A stretch of 64,000 nucleotides of DNA from an uncultured Alkalilimnicola sp. (GTDB lineage: Bacteria > Pseudomonadota > Gammaproteobacteria > Nitrococcales > AK92), in contig CALGAN010000093.1 in the NCBI GenBank assembly GCA_937951875.1, positions 17,850 to 81,849 of the forward strand. Direction: 5' to 3'. Positions 54,586-63,670 of the stretch are shown here, piece after piece (positions within the stretch are counted from its first letter, which is position 1; every line of letters begins with the position of its first letter). The notes under the pieces were generated by a model. It was not told where the DNA came from. It searched no databases and saw only the letters and a list, made by a program, of their open reading frames with translations. A program made the position numbers and the translations under genes.

Positions 54586-56028
54586 CTGCGCCAACCGAAG
54601 ACCACGCTGCGACTGATTCTCTACGGCTTCGCCTTCGTGGCGCTGCCGCTGGTGGCGGCGCTCGGTTTCTCCGTGCTGCACATGGACCGGCTGGTCAACC
54701 GCAGCCAGGACGCCGTGCACAAGGCGGTCGAGGCCACCCGCGACAGCCGCATCCTCACCGGTCAGATCAACAGCCTGGAGCGCTACGCCCGCCAATACCT
54801 GCTGCTGCGCGACGAGGCGCTGTTGGAGGCCTACCGCAACAGTCACAACGACTTTCAGCTCACCGCGCGCAAGCTCTACAGCCTCACCCACGCCACCTCG
54901 CTGGGCGAGCAGGTCGATCTGCTGAGCCGGGCCGAGACCGGGCTGTACCAGCAAATCGCCGGCGGCCGGCTGGACAGCGACGCCCAGCAGGAGGTGGCCG
55001 ACCGCTTCGGCGATCTGGCCGGCCAGGCCGAGGCCCTGGTATCCGGCGCCAGCCGGCTGATCGACCAGGAAGTCGAGTCCATGCGCGAAGTCGCCGCCCA
55101 GGCGCAGAACACCCTGTTCGCCTTGGCCCTGACGGTGGTACCGCTGAGCCTGCTGTCGGTGGGCGTGTTCACCACGCTGATCGCCAATCCGATCCGCCAG
55201 GTCGACCACGCCATCCACCGTCTCGGCGACGGTGACTTCGACACCGCCATTCGCGTGTCCGGACCGCAGGATCTGCAGTTGCTCGGCAAGCGGCTGGACT
55301 GGCTGCGCGAGCGGCTGCGCGACCTGGAGCAGCAGAAAGCGAAGTTCCTGCAGCACATGTCGCACGAGCTCAAGACGCCGCTGACCGCGATCCGCGAGAG
55401 CGCGGAGCTGCTGTCCGAAGGAGTGGTCGGCGAGCTCAACGACCATCAGCGCGAGATCGCTGAGATCCTGCGCACCAACACCCGGTCGCTGCAGTCGCTG
55501 ATCGAGGATCTGCTCAACTTCGGCACCTCGCAACGGCACATACCGGCCCTATACTTGAGCGAGGTGGATCTGAAAGCCTTGGTGAACGAGATCGCCCAGA
55601 ACCACAAGCCGACCCTGCTGAGCAAGCGCATCACCCTGCACTGTCATCTGCAGGAAACCCGCCTGCTCGCCGACCGGGACAAGCTGGGCACGGTGGTGGA
55701 CAATCTGTTGTCGAACGCCATCAAGTTCACGCCGGTTGACGGAACCATCACAGTCCTGCTGGAGCAGGACGGCTATGATGCCCGGTTGGAAGTCACCGAC
55801 TCCGGTCCAGGGATCGATCCGGAGGAAAGGACGCGTGTATTCGAACCCTTCTTCCAAGGCAGGAATCGGGCGACCGGCTACGTCAAGGGTTCTGGTCTCG
55901 GTCTGTCCATAGCACGAGAATATGTCAGTGCGCATCAGGGAACGATCGCGGTGCTTGACCATCCTGGCCCGGGCGCGCGCCTGGAGGTCAGGCTTCCGCT
56001 CAGGCCCGGACGGAAAGATAGTTCATGA
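54586..56028 (+). CDS. glrK: GlrK/QseE-like sensor histidine kinase
   Basis: A 480-residue inner-membrane sensor kinase. Membrane helices lie near residues 8-28 and 175-197, flanking a helical periplasmic domain, then HAMP (NPIRQVDHAIHRLGDGDF), HisKA (HMSHELKTPLTAIRES, phospho-accepting His) and the ATPase domain (DNLLSNAIKF, DSGPGID, GSGLGLSIAREYV). The start is placed at CTG 54586, seven bases after a GAGGA ribosome site; the first standard start in frame, GTG 54637, would remove most of the first membrane helix. It overlaps the following lipoprotein gene by 4 bases. The glrK-qseG-glrR gene order supports the name. Confidence 0.85.
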   Translation: MRQPKTTLRLILYGFAFVALPLVAALGFSVLHMDRLVNRSQDAVHKAVEATRDSRILTGQINSLERYARQYLLLRDEALLEAYRNSHNDFQLTARKLYSLTHATSLGEQVDLLSRAETGLYQQIAGGRLDSDAQQEVADRFGDLAGQAEALVSGASRLIDQEVESMREVAAQAQNTLFALALTVVPLSLLSVGVFTTLIANPIRQVDHAIHRLGDGDFDTAIRVSGPQDLQLLGKRLDWLRERLRDLEQQKAKFLQHMSHELKTPLTAIRESAELLSEGVVGELNDHQREIAEILRTNTRSLQSLIEDLLNFGTSQRHIPALYLSEVDLKALVNEIAQNHKPTLLSKRITLHCHLQETRLLADRDKLGTVVDNLLSNAIKFTPVDGTITVLLEQDGYDARLEVTDSGPGIDPEERTRVFEPFFQGRNRATGYVKGSGLGLSIAREYVSAHQGTIAVLDHPGPGARLEVRLPLRPGRKDSS

Positions 56029-56618
56029 CCCGCAACCGCTTCGGCATCCCGCTCCTATTCGCCGTCGCAGCGTCAGCGGCGGGCTGCACCCTGTTCAACC
56101 CGCCCGCGCCGACGCCCCAGCCGCCGTCGGAGCCGGAGCCGATGCCGGCCGAACCCCTCATGCCGTCCGATGCCGACGAGGTCGCCCGGCTGCTGAACTA
56201 CTACCGCCAGCTGCAGACCATGGCTGAGAAGGAGCTAGAGCAGGAGCGCCAACGCCAGTCCGCCGCCATCGTCGACGAGCGCTGCGATCCTGCGCGCTTG
56301 CAACTGGGGCTGGTGCTGCTGCGCGCCAGCGAACTCAATCTGCGCCTGGACATTCCCGAGAATCTGCTCAAGCCCTGCCTCATCGAACCGACCCTGGTCA
56401 ACACCAGCGGTCAGAATCTCGCCCATCTGTTGCAGTCGCAGTTGCGCGTGGCCTCGGGCTACCAGCTCCGAGTGCGCGCCGTTACGCAGGAAGCGGAACT
56501 TCTGCGCAAGGAAAATTTGGAACTCAAGCGCCAGCTCGATGGCCTAAAAGCCATCGAGCGCAGTTTGCAGGACCGGCGCCGACGCCAGACCGAGGAGCCC
56601 AATGGAACATCCCGCTAG
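56025..56618 (+). CDS. QseG-like lipoprotein
   Basis: A 197-residue predicted lipoprotein. A signal peptide ends in SAAGC, the likely lipidation site, followed by a Pro/Glu-rich linker and helical segments with a C-terminal coiled coil rich in Glu, Lys and Arg. In enterobacteria the equivalent position, between sensor and response regulator genes, is filled by QseG (YfhG), an outer-membrane lipoprotein that binds and activates the QseE kinase. Overlaps with both neighbours (4 and 17 bases) fit co-production. Sequence likeness is weak; the call rests on position. Confidence 0.7.
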   Translation: MTRNRFGIPLLFAVAASAAGCTLFNPPAPTPQPPSEPEPMPAEPLMPSDADEVARLLNYYRQLQTMAEKELEQERQRQSAAIVDERCDPARLQLGLVLLRASELNLRLDIPENLLKPCLIEPTLVNTSGQNLAHLLQSQLRVASGYQLRVRAVTQEAELLRKENLELKRQLDGLKAIERSLQDRRRRQTEEPNGTSR

Positions 56619-57957
56619 AATTCTCGTCGTCGACGACGACCCCCACCTGCTGCGCCTGCTGTCGATCCGGCTGCAGACCGCCGGCTTCGAGCCCATCACC
56701 GCCGAAAGCGCCGAGCTGGCCCTGACCAAGCTCGCCGCGCTGCGGCCGTCGCTGATCATCACCGATCTGCGCATGGACGGCATGGACGGCATGGCCCTGT
56801 TCGAAACGGTACGGGCCCGGCATCCGCTGCTGCCGGTGATCATCCTCACCGCGCACGGCTCCATCCCCGAGGCGGTGGAAGCCACCAAGCGCGGTGTATT
56901 CGGCTTCCTGACCAAGCCCTTCGACAGCCAGATCCTGCTGCAACAGGTGCGCAGCGCCCTGGCCGTGTCCGGCGGCATGAGCGGCGAAGCCGCCGAGGAC
57001 CAAGGCTGGCGCGCCCACATCGTCACCCGCAGCCCGCTGATGGAGGACGTGCTCGGCCGCGCCCGCATGGTCGCCGCCAGCGAGGCGAGCGTGTTCATCC
57101 ACGGCGAGTCCGGCACCGGCAAGGAGCTGCTGGCGCAGGCCATCCACAACGCCAGCCCGCGTGCCGCCCGGCCGTTCGTGGCGGTGAACTGCGGCGCGAT
57201 TCCCGAGAGCCTGCTGGAATCGGAGCTGTTCGGCCACCGCAAGGGCGCCTTCACCGGCGCCGCCCACGACCACGAGGGTCTGTTCCAATCGGCCGACGGC
57301 GGCACGCTGTTCCTGGACGAGATCGGCGACATGCCGCTCGCCTTGCAGGTGAAGCTGCTGCGTGTGCTGCAGGAGAAGCAGGTGCGGCCGGTGGGCTCGA
57401 CCAAGCCCATCCCGGTGGACGTGCGCATCATCTCCGCCACCCATCGCGACCTGGCCGCGGAAATGGCGGCCGGGCGCTTCCGCGAGGACCTGTTCTACCG
57501 TCTGAACGTGGTGACCCTGGAGCTGCCGCCGCTGAGCGCGCGGCGCGAGGACATCCCGCTGCTCGCCAACCGCTTCCTCAAGCAGCTCGGCGCCAAGTAC
57601 GACAAACAGCTGACCGGCTTCGCCAACGACGCCATGGAGCGGCTGGTGTCGGCGCCCTGGCCCGGCAACGTCCGGCAGCTGTACAACCTGGTCGAGCAGG
57701 TGGTGATCCTCTCCACCACGCCGATCGTCTCCGACGCGCTGGTGCAGAAGGCGCTGCGCGACGACTCGGTCGATCTGCCCACCTTCGCCGACGCTCGCCG
57801 CGATTTCGAGCGCGACTACCTGGTGAAGCTGCTGCAGATCACCGACGGCAACGTCAGCCAGGCGGCCCGCCTGGCCAAGCGCAACCGCACCGAGTTCTAC
57901 AAGCTGCTCGGCCGCCACAACATCAACCCGAGCCTGTTCAAGCGAGCGGAAAGCTGA
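56602..57957 (+). CDS. glrR: GlrR/QseF-like sigma-54-dependent response regulator
   Basis: A 451-residue NtrC-type activator. It has a receiver domain (ILVVDDDPHLLRLLS, phospho-accepting Asp in LIITDLRMDGMDG), an AAA+ domain (GESGTGKELLAQAIHNASPR, the sigma-54-contacting loop KGAFTGA, Walker B GGTLFLDEIGDMP) and a C-terminal Fis-type helix-turn-helix (GNVSQAARLAKRNRTEFYKLL). GlrR activates sigma-54 promoters from TGTC-N10-GACA sites in E. coli. Two such sites and a sigma-54 promoter lie directly downstream. Confidence 0.93.
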   Translation: MEHPARILVVDDDPHLLRLLSIRLQTAGFEPITAESAELALTKLAALRPSLIITDLRMDGMDGMALFETVRARHPLLPVIILTAHGSIPEAVEATKRGVFGFLTKPFDSQILLQQVRSALAVSGGMSGEAAEDQGWRAHIVTRSPLMEDVLGRARMVAASEASVFIHGESGTGKELLAQAIHNASPRAARPFVAVNCGAIPESLLESELFGHRKGAFTGAAHDHEGLFQSADGGTLFLDEIGDMPLALQVKLLRVLQEKQVRPVGSTKPIPVDVRIISATHRDLAAEMAAGRFREDLFYRLNVVTLELPPLSARREDIPLLANRFLKQLGAKYDKQLTGFANDAMERLVSAPWPGNVRQLYNLVEQVVILSTTPIVSDALVQKALRDDSVDLPTFADARRDFERDYLVKLLQITDGNVSQAARLAKRNRTEFYKLLGRHNINPSLFKRAES

Positions 57958-57975
57958 ACGCTCCGCCTTTGGCGC

Positions 57976-57993
57976 TGTCGGCCAACGGCAACA
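57976..57993. promoter_or_regulatory. Candidate GlrR binding site 1
   Basis: TGTC-N10-AACA matches 7 of 8 positions of the GlrR consensus TGTC-N10-GACA. It lies 158-175 bases upstream of the sigma-54 promoter. It also forms part of a larger 14-bp-arm inverted repeat (57965-58004). Confidence 0.6.
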
Positions 57994-58043
57994 GCGCCAA
58001 AGGCGCTCCCCACCGAGCGACTTCGCGCGGCGGCGGCTAGCGC

Positions 58044-58061
58044 CGTCGGCCATCGGCGACA
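58044..58061. promoter_or_regulatory. Candidate GlrR binding site 2
   Basis: CGTC-N10-GACA matches 7 of 8 GlrR consensus positions. The ten-base spacer GGCCATCGGC is almost identical to that of site 1 (GGCCAACGGC). Its centre is 68 bases from site 1 and about 90 bases from the sigma-54 promoter, normal distances for an enhancer-binding protein. Confidence 0.6.
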
Positions 58062-58150
58062 GTCCCGCGCCACCGCTCCCGATCACCCCACCACCGCCCG
58101 GCCGCGGCATCGGCCGATCGGCGGCGGTCTGCGCAGCGCGGGCGAGACCA

Positions 58151-58166
58151 TGGCACGGACTTTGCC
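58151..58166 (+). promoter_or_regulatory. Sigma-54 promoter of the EF-hand gene
   Basis: TGGCAC-GGACT-TTGCC matches the -24/-12 consensus TGGCAC-N5-TTGC exactly over its conserved bases. It predicts a transcription start near 58177, about 48 bases upstream of the EF-hand gene start. Confidence 0.75.
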
Positions 58167-58224
58167 TGGAACATCTTTTGCCAAGAACGGTCCAATTTCG
58201 CGTCAGGGATCAGGTAAATCGACA

Positions 58225-58485
58225 ATGCCTTGCAAACGCTTGCTGTGCTCTGCGCTGCTGGCGGCTGCGCCGCTGGCGATGGCGTTGCCCGATGTCGCCG
58301 CGCAGTACTCGTTCAGCTACCTCGATGTCGACCGCGACGACCGCATCAGCGTCGATGAAGCCAAGCGGAGTCCGCATTTGTCGGCCAACTTCGCCACGGT
58401 CGACCTCAATGGCGACGGTTTCATCGACCGTGCCGAATTCGCCCGCGAAATCGCTTTCGTTGCCGTGCGTCCGCAGCGCGGCTGA
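58225..58485 (+). CDS. Small secreted EF-hand protein
   Basis: An 86-residue protein with a signal peptide of about 26 residues (LLCSALLAAAPLAMA) and a mature part holding two EF-hand loops, DVDRDDRISVDEA and DLNGDGFIDRAEF. The second loop is canonical (D-N-D-G-I-D-E); the first is close to it. It should bind calcium in the periplasm. It has a private sigma-54 promoter, candidate GlrR sites and a terminator, so it is a single-gene unit probably controlled by the adjacent GlrK/GlrR system. No named homologue is recognised. Confidence 0.8.
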   Translation: MPCKRLLCSALLAAAPLAMALPDVAAQYSFSYLDVDRDDRISVDEAKRSPHLSANFATVDLNGDGFIDRAEFAREIAFVAVRPQRG

Positions 58486-58529
58486 CGATCTTCCCATCCC
58501 CCTCCAGGACGTTGGTCCGCCAACGGTAT

Positions 58530-58553
58530 GCCCCCGCTCAGGGGGCTTTTTTT
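58530..58553 (+). terminator. Rho-independent terminator after the EF-hand gene
   Basis: GCCCCC, a GCTCA loop and GGGGGC are followed by seven T residues. Confidence 0.9.
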
Positions 58554-59195
58554 GCGCTGTCGCTGCCCGACGACGGCTGCGGCACCACCCCGACCGCGGC
58601 CATTGACCTAAGCGTTTGTTCGCTCTCGCCTTCAACAAACGGCACGGATATTGCTTTCGTTCACGCCGAGCATCGGCGGGCCCCAGGACGGAGCCTGGAC
58701 ATGGGGCTGCCTCAGGGACGCAGCGCCCCGTGCGAGACCTGGATGTCTGTTCCGCTGGCGCCGTATGTGGAGAGCACATCAGCCGAACGGAGTCGACTGA
58801 ATGAGGGAAATGCTGTTCGTCGCGGCCGCCGTTCTGATCCCAGCGGGGTTGACCTACATGGGCTTCGTGAGCGGCCATGACCGAGTGGTTCGGGAAACAA
58901 CATGGATCGCCAAGCCGCCGGAGCGGACCGAGCGACACGCACACACCGCCACCGATGCCGCCCGGCAGCGCTTGGAGGCTCGGCCCGGCCGCCAGGACTC
59001 CTGAGCGCCGACCGACGCCCCCGCCCCTCCGCCGCGGTCAGGGATGGCGCGCCTCTCCCGCAAGGCGTGAACCGCTGCTCGTCTCGGCGCCCCGCAGCCA
59101 CGGCTCACCTTGCCCATGCGGGGCGGCGGCGTTTACAGTGGATCACTTCCCTATCACCTCCCCGCGTAGCTTGCGGACAAAGGACTGCTTCAACA
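58554..59195. other. Gap between the EF-hand gene and the tol-pal operon
   Basis: The gap has only one possible small gene (58801-59004), which is weakly supported. It should contain the promoter of the ybgC-tol-pal operon, but no clear -35/-10 pair was identified. Confidence 0.5.
58801..59004 (+). CDS. Possible small membrane protein, unrecognised
   Basis: A 67-codon frame starting MREMLFVAAAVLIPAGLTYMGFVSG, which would make one membrane helix followed by a polar tail of about 42 residues. No convincing ribosome site precedes the ATG. The region is GC-rich, so an open frame this size can arise by chance. No family is recognised. Confidence 0.25.
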   Translation: MREMLFVAAAVLIPAGLTYMGFVSGHDRVVRETTWIAKPPERTERHAHTATDAARQRLEARPGRQDS

Positions 59196-59598
59196 GTGGA
59201 CGCCTTCGTCTGGCCCGTTCGGGTCTACTACGAGGACACGGACGCCGGTGGCCTCGTCTATCACGCCAATTACCTGAAATTCATGGAACGCGCCCGCACC
59301 GAGTGGCTGCGTAGCCTCGGCTTCGAACAGAACGCGCTGATGCGGGAACTCGACACGATGTTCGCGGTCCGAGCGATGCAGATCGATTTCCTGAAACCCG
59401 CCCGCTTCGATGACGCGCTCGAGGTTCTGACCCGCATCGAAGCCTGCCGGGGAGCAAGCCTACTGTTCGCGCAGAGCATCCATCGCGCCGACGCCGGCCG
59501 CGAGCTCCTGTGCAGTGCCCGCGTCAAGGTGGCTTGCCTCGACAGCCGCAGCCTAAAGCCGCGGCCGATACCGAACAAGATCAAGCTGGAGATTACGG

Positions 59599-59609
<11 letters not shown>
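59196..59609 (+). CDS. ybgC: Acyl-CoA thioesterase YbgC
   Basis: A 137-residue hot-dog thioesterase, first gene of the tol-pal operon. The catalytic Asp is D16 in VYYEDTDAGGLVYHANYLKFMERARTEWL. The GTG at 59196 follows an AAGGA ribosome site; the next in-frame ATG lies beyond the catalytic residue and cannot be the start. It overlaps tolQ by 11 bases. Confidence 0.95.
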
Positions 59610-60306
<697 letters not shown>

Positions 60307-60316
60307 GTAGACGACG

Positions 60317-60769
<453 letters not shown>

Positions 60770-60774
60770 CCGCC

Positions 60775-61764
60775 ATGGGCTGGAAATTTCTCCCTCACAT
60801 CGGCCTTGCCGTGACGCTGCATCTGCTGGTGGCGGCGCTGTTCCTGTTCAGCTTCTCGTTCACCACGCCGGCGCCGTCGATCGTCGCGCAGCCGGCCATC
60901 GAGGTGGCGGCCGAGCAGCCGCCGGTGATCCAGGCCACCGCGGTCGACCTCCAGGCGGTCGAGAACGAGATCAAGCGCCAGGAGGAGCGGGAAGCGGCGG
61001 CCGAGCGCCGGCGGAAGGAGCTGGAGGCTCAGGAGCGCGCCGCGCGCGAAGCGCGTCAACGCGAAGAGCAACGTCTCGCCGAGCTCGAGCGCCAGAAGCA
61101 GGAGCTGGAGCGCCAGCAGCAGCAGGAACAGGAACGGCTGGCCAAGCTGAAGCAGCAACAGGAAGCCGAGCAAGCCAAGTTGAGGGAGATCGAGGCCCAG
61201 AAGCTGGCCGCCGAGAAGGCGCGCCAGGAAGAGCAGGCCCGCGCCGAGCGCGAGCGCAAGGCGCGCGAGGAAGCCGAAGCCAAGCGCAAGGCCGAGGAGG
61301 AAGCGCGACGCAAGGCGGAAGAGGCCAAGAAAGCCGAGGAAGCGCGGCGCAAGGCGGAGGAAGCCAAGAAGGCCGAGGAAGCGCGCAAGCGCGCCGAGGC
61401 CGAGAAGCGCCGTCAGGAAGAGGAGGCGGCGCGCCAGCGCGCCATAGCCGAGGAAGAGAAGCAGGCGGCGATCCGCTCGGCCATGCCGGCCTGGGCTTCC
61501 GCCGTGAAAGCCGCGGTCAGCCGGGTGTGGATCCGGCCGGTCGGCTCGCCGGCGGGCCTGTCCTGCGTCCTGCAGATTCGCCTAGCACCGGATGGCACGG
61601 TACAGGACGTCCAAACCGTCAAATCCAGCGGCAACTCCGCCTTCGACCGCTCGGCCGAAGCCGCCATCCGCAAGGCCAGCCCGTTGCCGATGCCGAGCAA
61701 CCCGATCGCTGCGCGCGAGTTCGCGTCGCAACCCATCAACTTCACGTTCTCCCCGGATCGATGA
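60775..61764 (+). CDS. tolA: Tol-Pal system protein TolA
   Basis: A 329-residue protein with one N-terminal membrane helix (HIGLAVTLHLLVAALFLFSFSF), a long Ala/Lys/Glu/Arg-rich helix (about residues 60-230, with repeated RRKAEEAKKAEEA units) and a C-terminal domain (WIRPVGSPAGLSCVLQIRLAPDGTVQDVQTVKSSGNSAFDRSAEAAIRKASPLP). It bridges the inner membrane to TolB and Pal. It overlaps tolB. Confidence 0.97.
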   Translation: MGWKFLPHIGLAVTLHLLVAALFLFSFSFTTPAPSIVAQPAIEVAAEQPPVIQATAVDLQAVENEIKRQEEREAAAERRRKELEAQERAAREARQREEQRLAELERQKQELERQQQQEQERLAKLKQQQEAEQAKLREIEAQKLAAEKARQEEQARAERERKAREEAEAKRKAEEEARRKAEEAKKAEEARRKAEEAKKAEEARKRAEAEKRRQEEEAARQRAIAEEEKQAAIRSAMPAWASAVKAAVSRVWIRPVGSPAGLSCVLQIRLAPDGTVQDVQTVKSSGNSAFDRSAEAAIRKASPLPMPSNPIAAREFASQPINFTFSPDR

Positions 61765-63059
61765 TGAGCAAGACCCGCAACCTGCTATCGCTCGCCCTGC
61801 TGGGCCTGGCCGTCGCCCTGAATCCGGCGCGCGCCGCCATCAACATCGACATCACCCAGGGCGCCGAGGCGGCCATCCCGATCGCCGTCGTGCCGTTCAC
61901 GCTGGAAGGCCCCGCCCTGCCGCCGCAGGACATCGCCGGCATCGTCGCCAACGACCTGCGCCGCAGCGGCAAGTTCGAACCGCTGCCCACCAGCGACATG
62001 CTGTCGCGGCCGTCGCGTCTGGAGGAAGTGCAGTTCCAGCAGTGGAAGGCGCTGGGCGTCGACGCCATGGTGATCGGCAGCGTCCAGCCACTGGGTGGCG
62101 GCGAGTACCAGGTGCGCTTCGAGCTGCTCGACACGTACAAGAACAGCCGCATCCTGGGCAAGCTCTACCGGGTACCGGGATCATCGCTGCGCGCCCTGGC
62201 GCACAGCATCGCCGACCAGGTGTATGAAGCGCTGACCGGCCAGGCCGGCGCGTTCAGCACCCAGATCATCTACGTGCAGCAGGTGGGCGACGCCGACAAG
62301 CGCAGCTACCAGCTGGTGCTGGCCGATGCCGACGGCGAACGACCGCAGGTAATCCTGACCTCGCCGCAGCCGCTGATGGCGCCCGCCTGGTCGCCCGATC
62401 GGCGCCGCATCGCCTACGTCTCCTTCGAGAACCGCCGCCAGGAAGTGTTCGTCCAGTCGCTCGCCACCGGCGAACGGCGCAGCGTCGCCAGCTTCGCCGG
62501 GCTGAACAGCGCCCCCGCCTGGTCGCCGGACGGCCGGCGCCTGGCGCTCACCCTGTCCAAGGACGGCAACCCCGACATCTACGTGCTCGACCTCGACACC
62601 GGCGCCCTGCGCGCCGTCACCCAGCACTGGTCGATCGACACCGAACCGACCTGGGCGCCGGACGGCCGCACCATCTACTTCACCTCCGACCGCGGCGGCA
62701 GGCCCCAGATCTACCGCGTGGCGGTGAACGGCGGTCAGCCGGAGCGCGTCACCTTCGAGGGCAACTACAACGCCCGGCCGGCCGTATCCCCGGACGGCCG
62801 GTGGCTGGCCATGGTCCATCGCGGTCCCGGCGGCGACCAGATCGCGGTCATGGATTTGCAGTCGCGACAGCTGCGCATCCTCACCCGTGGTCCGCTGGAC
62901 GAATCGCCCAGCTTCGCCCCCGACAGCGCGATGCTGATCTACACCAGCAACAAGAATGGCATGCCCCGGCTAGCAACCGTGTCCGTCTTCGGGCGGGCCG
63001 ACCTGCCGCTGCCGGTGATGCGCCATTCGGTGCGGGAAGCGGCTTGGTCGCCGCGTTGA
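61761..63059 (+). CDS. tolB: Tol-Pal system beta-propeller protein TolB
   Basis: A 432-residue periplasmic protein with a signal peptide (LLSLALLGLAVALNPARA), an N-terminal alpha/beta domain and a six-bladed propeller with repeated W-PDGR units (APAWSPDGRRLALTLSKDGNPDIYVLDL and similar). Two adjacent ATG codons at 61761 and 61764 overlap the tolA stop; either may be used. It binds Pal and colicins in relatives. Confidence 0.97.
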   Translation: MMSKTRNLLSLALLGLAVALNPARAAINIDITQGAEAAIPIAVVPFTLEGPALPPQDIAGIVANDLRRSGKFEPLPTSDMLSRPSRLEEVQFQQWKALGVDAMVIGSVQPLGGGEYQVRFELLDTYKNSRILGKLYRVPGSSLRALAHSIADQVYEALTGQAGAFSTQIIYVQQVGDADKRSYQLVLADADGERPQVILTSPQPLMAPAWSPDRRRIAYVSFENRRQEVFVQSLATGERRSVASFAGLNSAPAWSPDGRRLALTLSKDGNPDIYVLDLDTGALRAVTQHWSIDTEPTWAPDGRTIYFTSDRGGRPQIYRVAVNGGQPERVTFEGNYNARPAVSPDGRWLAMVHRGPGGDQIAVMDLQSRQLRILTRGPLDESPSFAPDSAMLIYTSNKNGMPRLATVSVFGRADLPLPVMRHSVREAAWSPR

Positions 63060-63105
63060 ACGAAATCGTTGGTTTTGAGCTTTATTGCGTATAAGGAGTG
63101 AACCG

Positions 63106-63660
63106 ATGAAGGCCTTCCGCCATACCATCGCCGCCGGCGTACTGCTCATCCTCGCTGGCTGCACCACCCAGGGCGATATCCAGAGCCCGGTGCCGGTCGA
63201 GGACCGCGGCGCCGTCCAGACCGCGCCGCAGACGGGCACCGGCATCGGCAGCGGCGCCGAGGCGCGCGGCGTCGACGTCGGCGGCGGTTTCCAGGGCGGC
63301 CCGCTCGACGCGCCCGAGGGCAGCCCACTGGCCCAGCGCGTGATCTACTTCGACTTCGACAGCAACGCGATCCGTCCGGAGTTCCACGAGGTGCTGCGCG
63401 CCCATGGCGCCTATCTCGCCGACAATCCGCAGACCCGGCTCTCGGTCGAAGGCCATACCGACGAGCGGGGCTCGCCCAGCTATAATCTGGCGCTTGGCGA
63501 ACGTCGCGCCGAAGCGGTCAAGAAGGTACTGGTGCTCAACGGTGCCAGCCCCGATCAGATCGAGGTCGTCAGCTACGGCGAAGAGAAGCCGGCCGTGTTC
63601 GGCTCGACCGAGGAGGCGTGGGCCAAGAACCGGCGCGCCGAGTTGAACTACCAACGCTAA
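63106..63660 (+). CDS. pal: Peptidoglycan-associated lipoprotein Pal
   Basis: A 184-residue outer-membrane lipoprotein. The lipobox ends at C19 (LILAGC). The OmpA-like domain has VIYFDFDSNAIRPEF and the peptidoglycan-binding LSVEGHTDERGSPSYNLALGERRAEAVKKVL. An AAGGAG ribosome site precedes the ATG at 63106. Confidence 0.98.
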   Translation: MKAFRHTIAAGVLLILAGCTTQGDIQSPVPVEDRGAVQTAPQTGTGIGSGAEARGVDVGGGFQGGPLDAPEGSPLAQRVIYFDFDSNAIRPEFHEVLRAHGAYLADNPQTRLSVEGHTDERGSPSYNLALGERRAEAVKKVLVLNGASPDQIEVVSYGEEKPAVFGSTEEAWAKNRRAELNYQR

Positions 63661-63670
63661 GAAACGCATC

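Noticed and set aside
57965..58004. 14-bp-arm inverted repeat after glrR as a terminator
   Set aside because: No T-run follows, and the repeat contains a GlrR-type site repeated at 58044, so a regulatory role explains it better.
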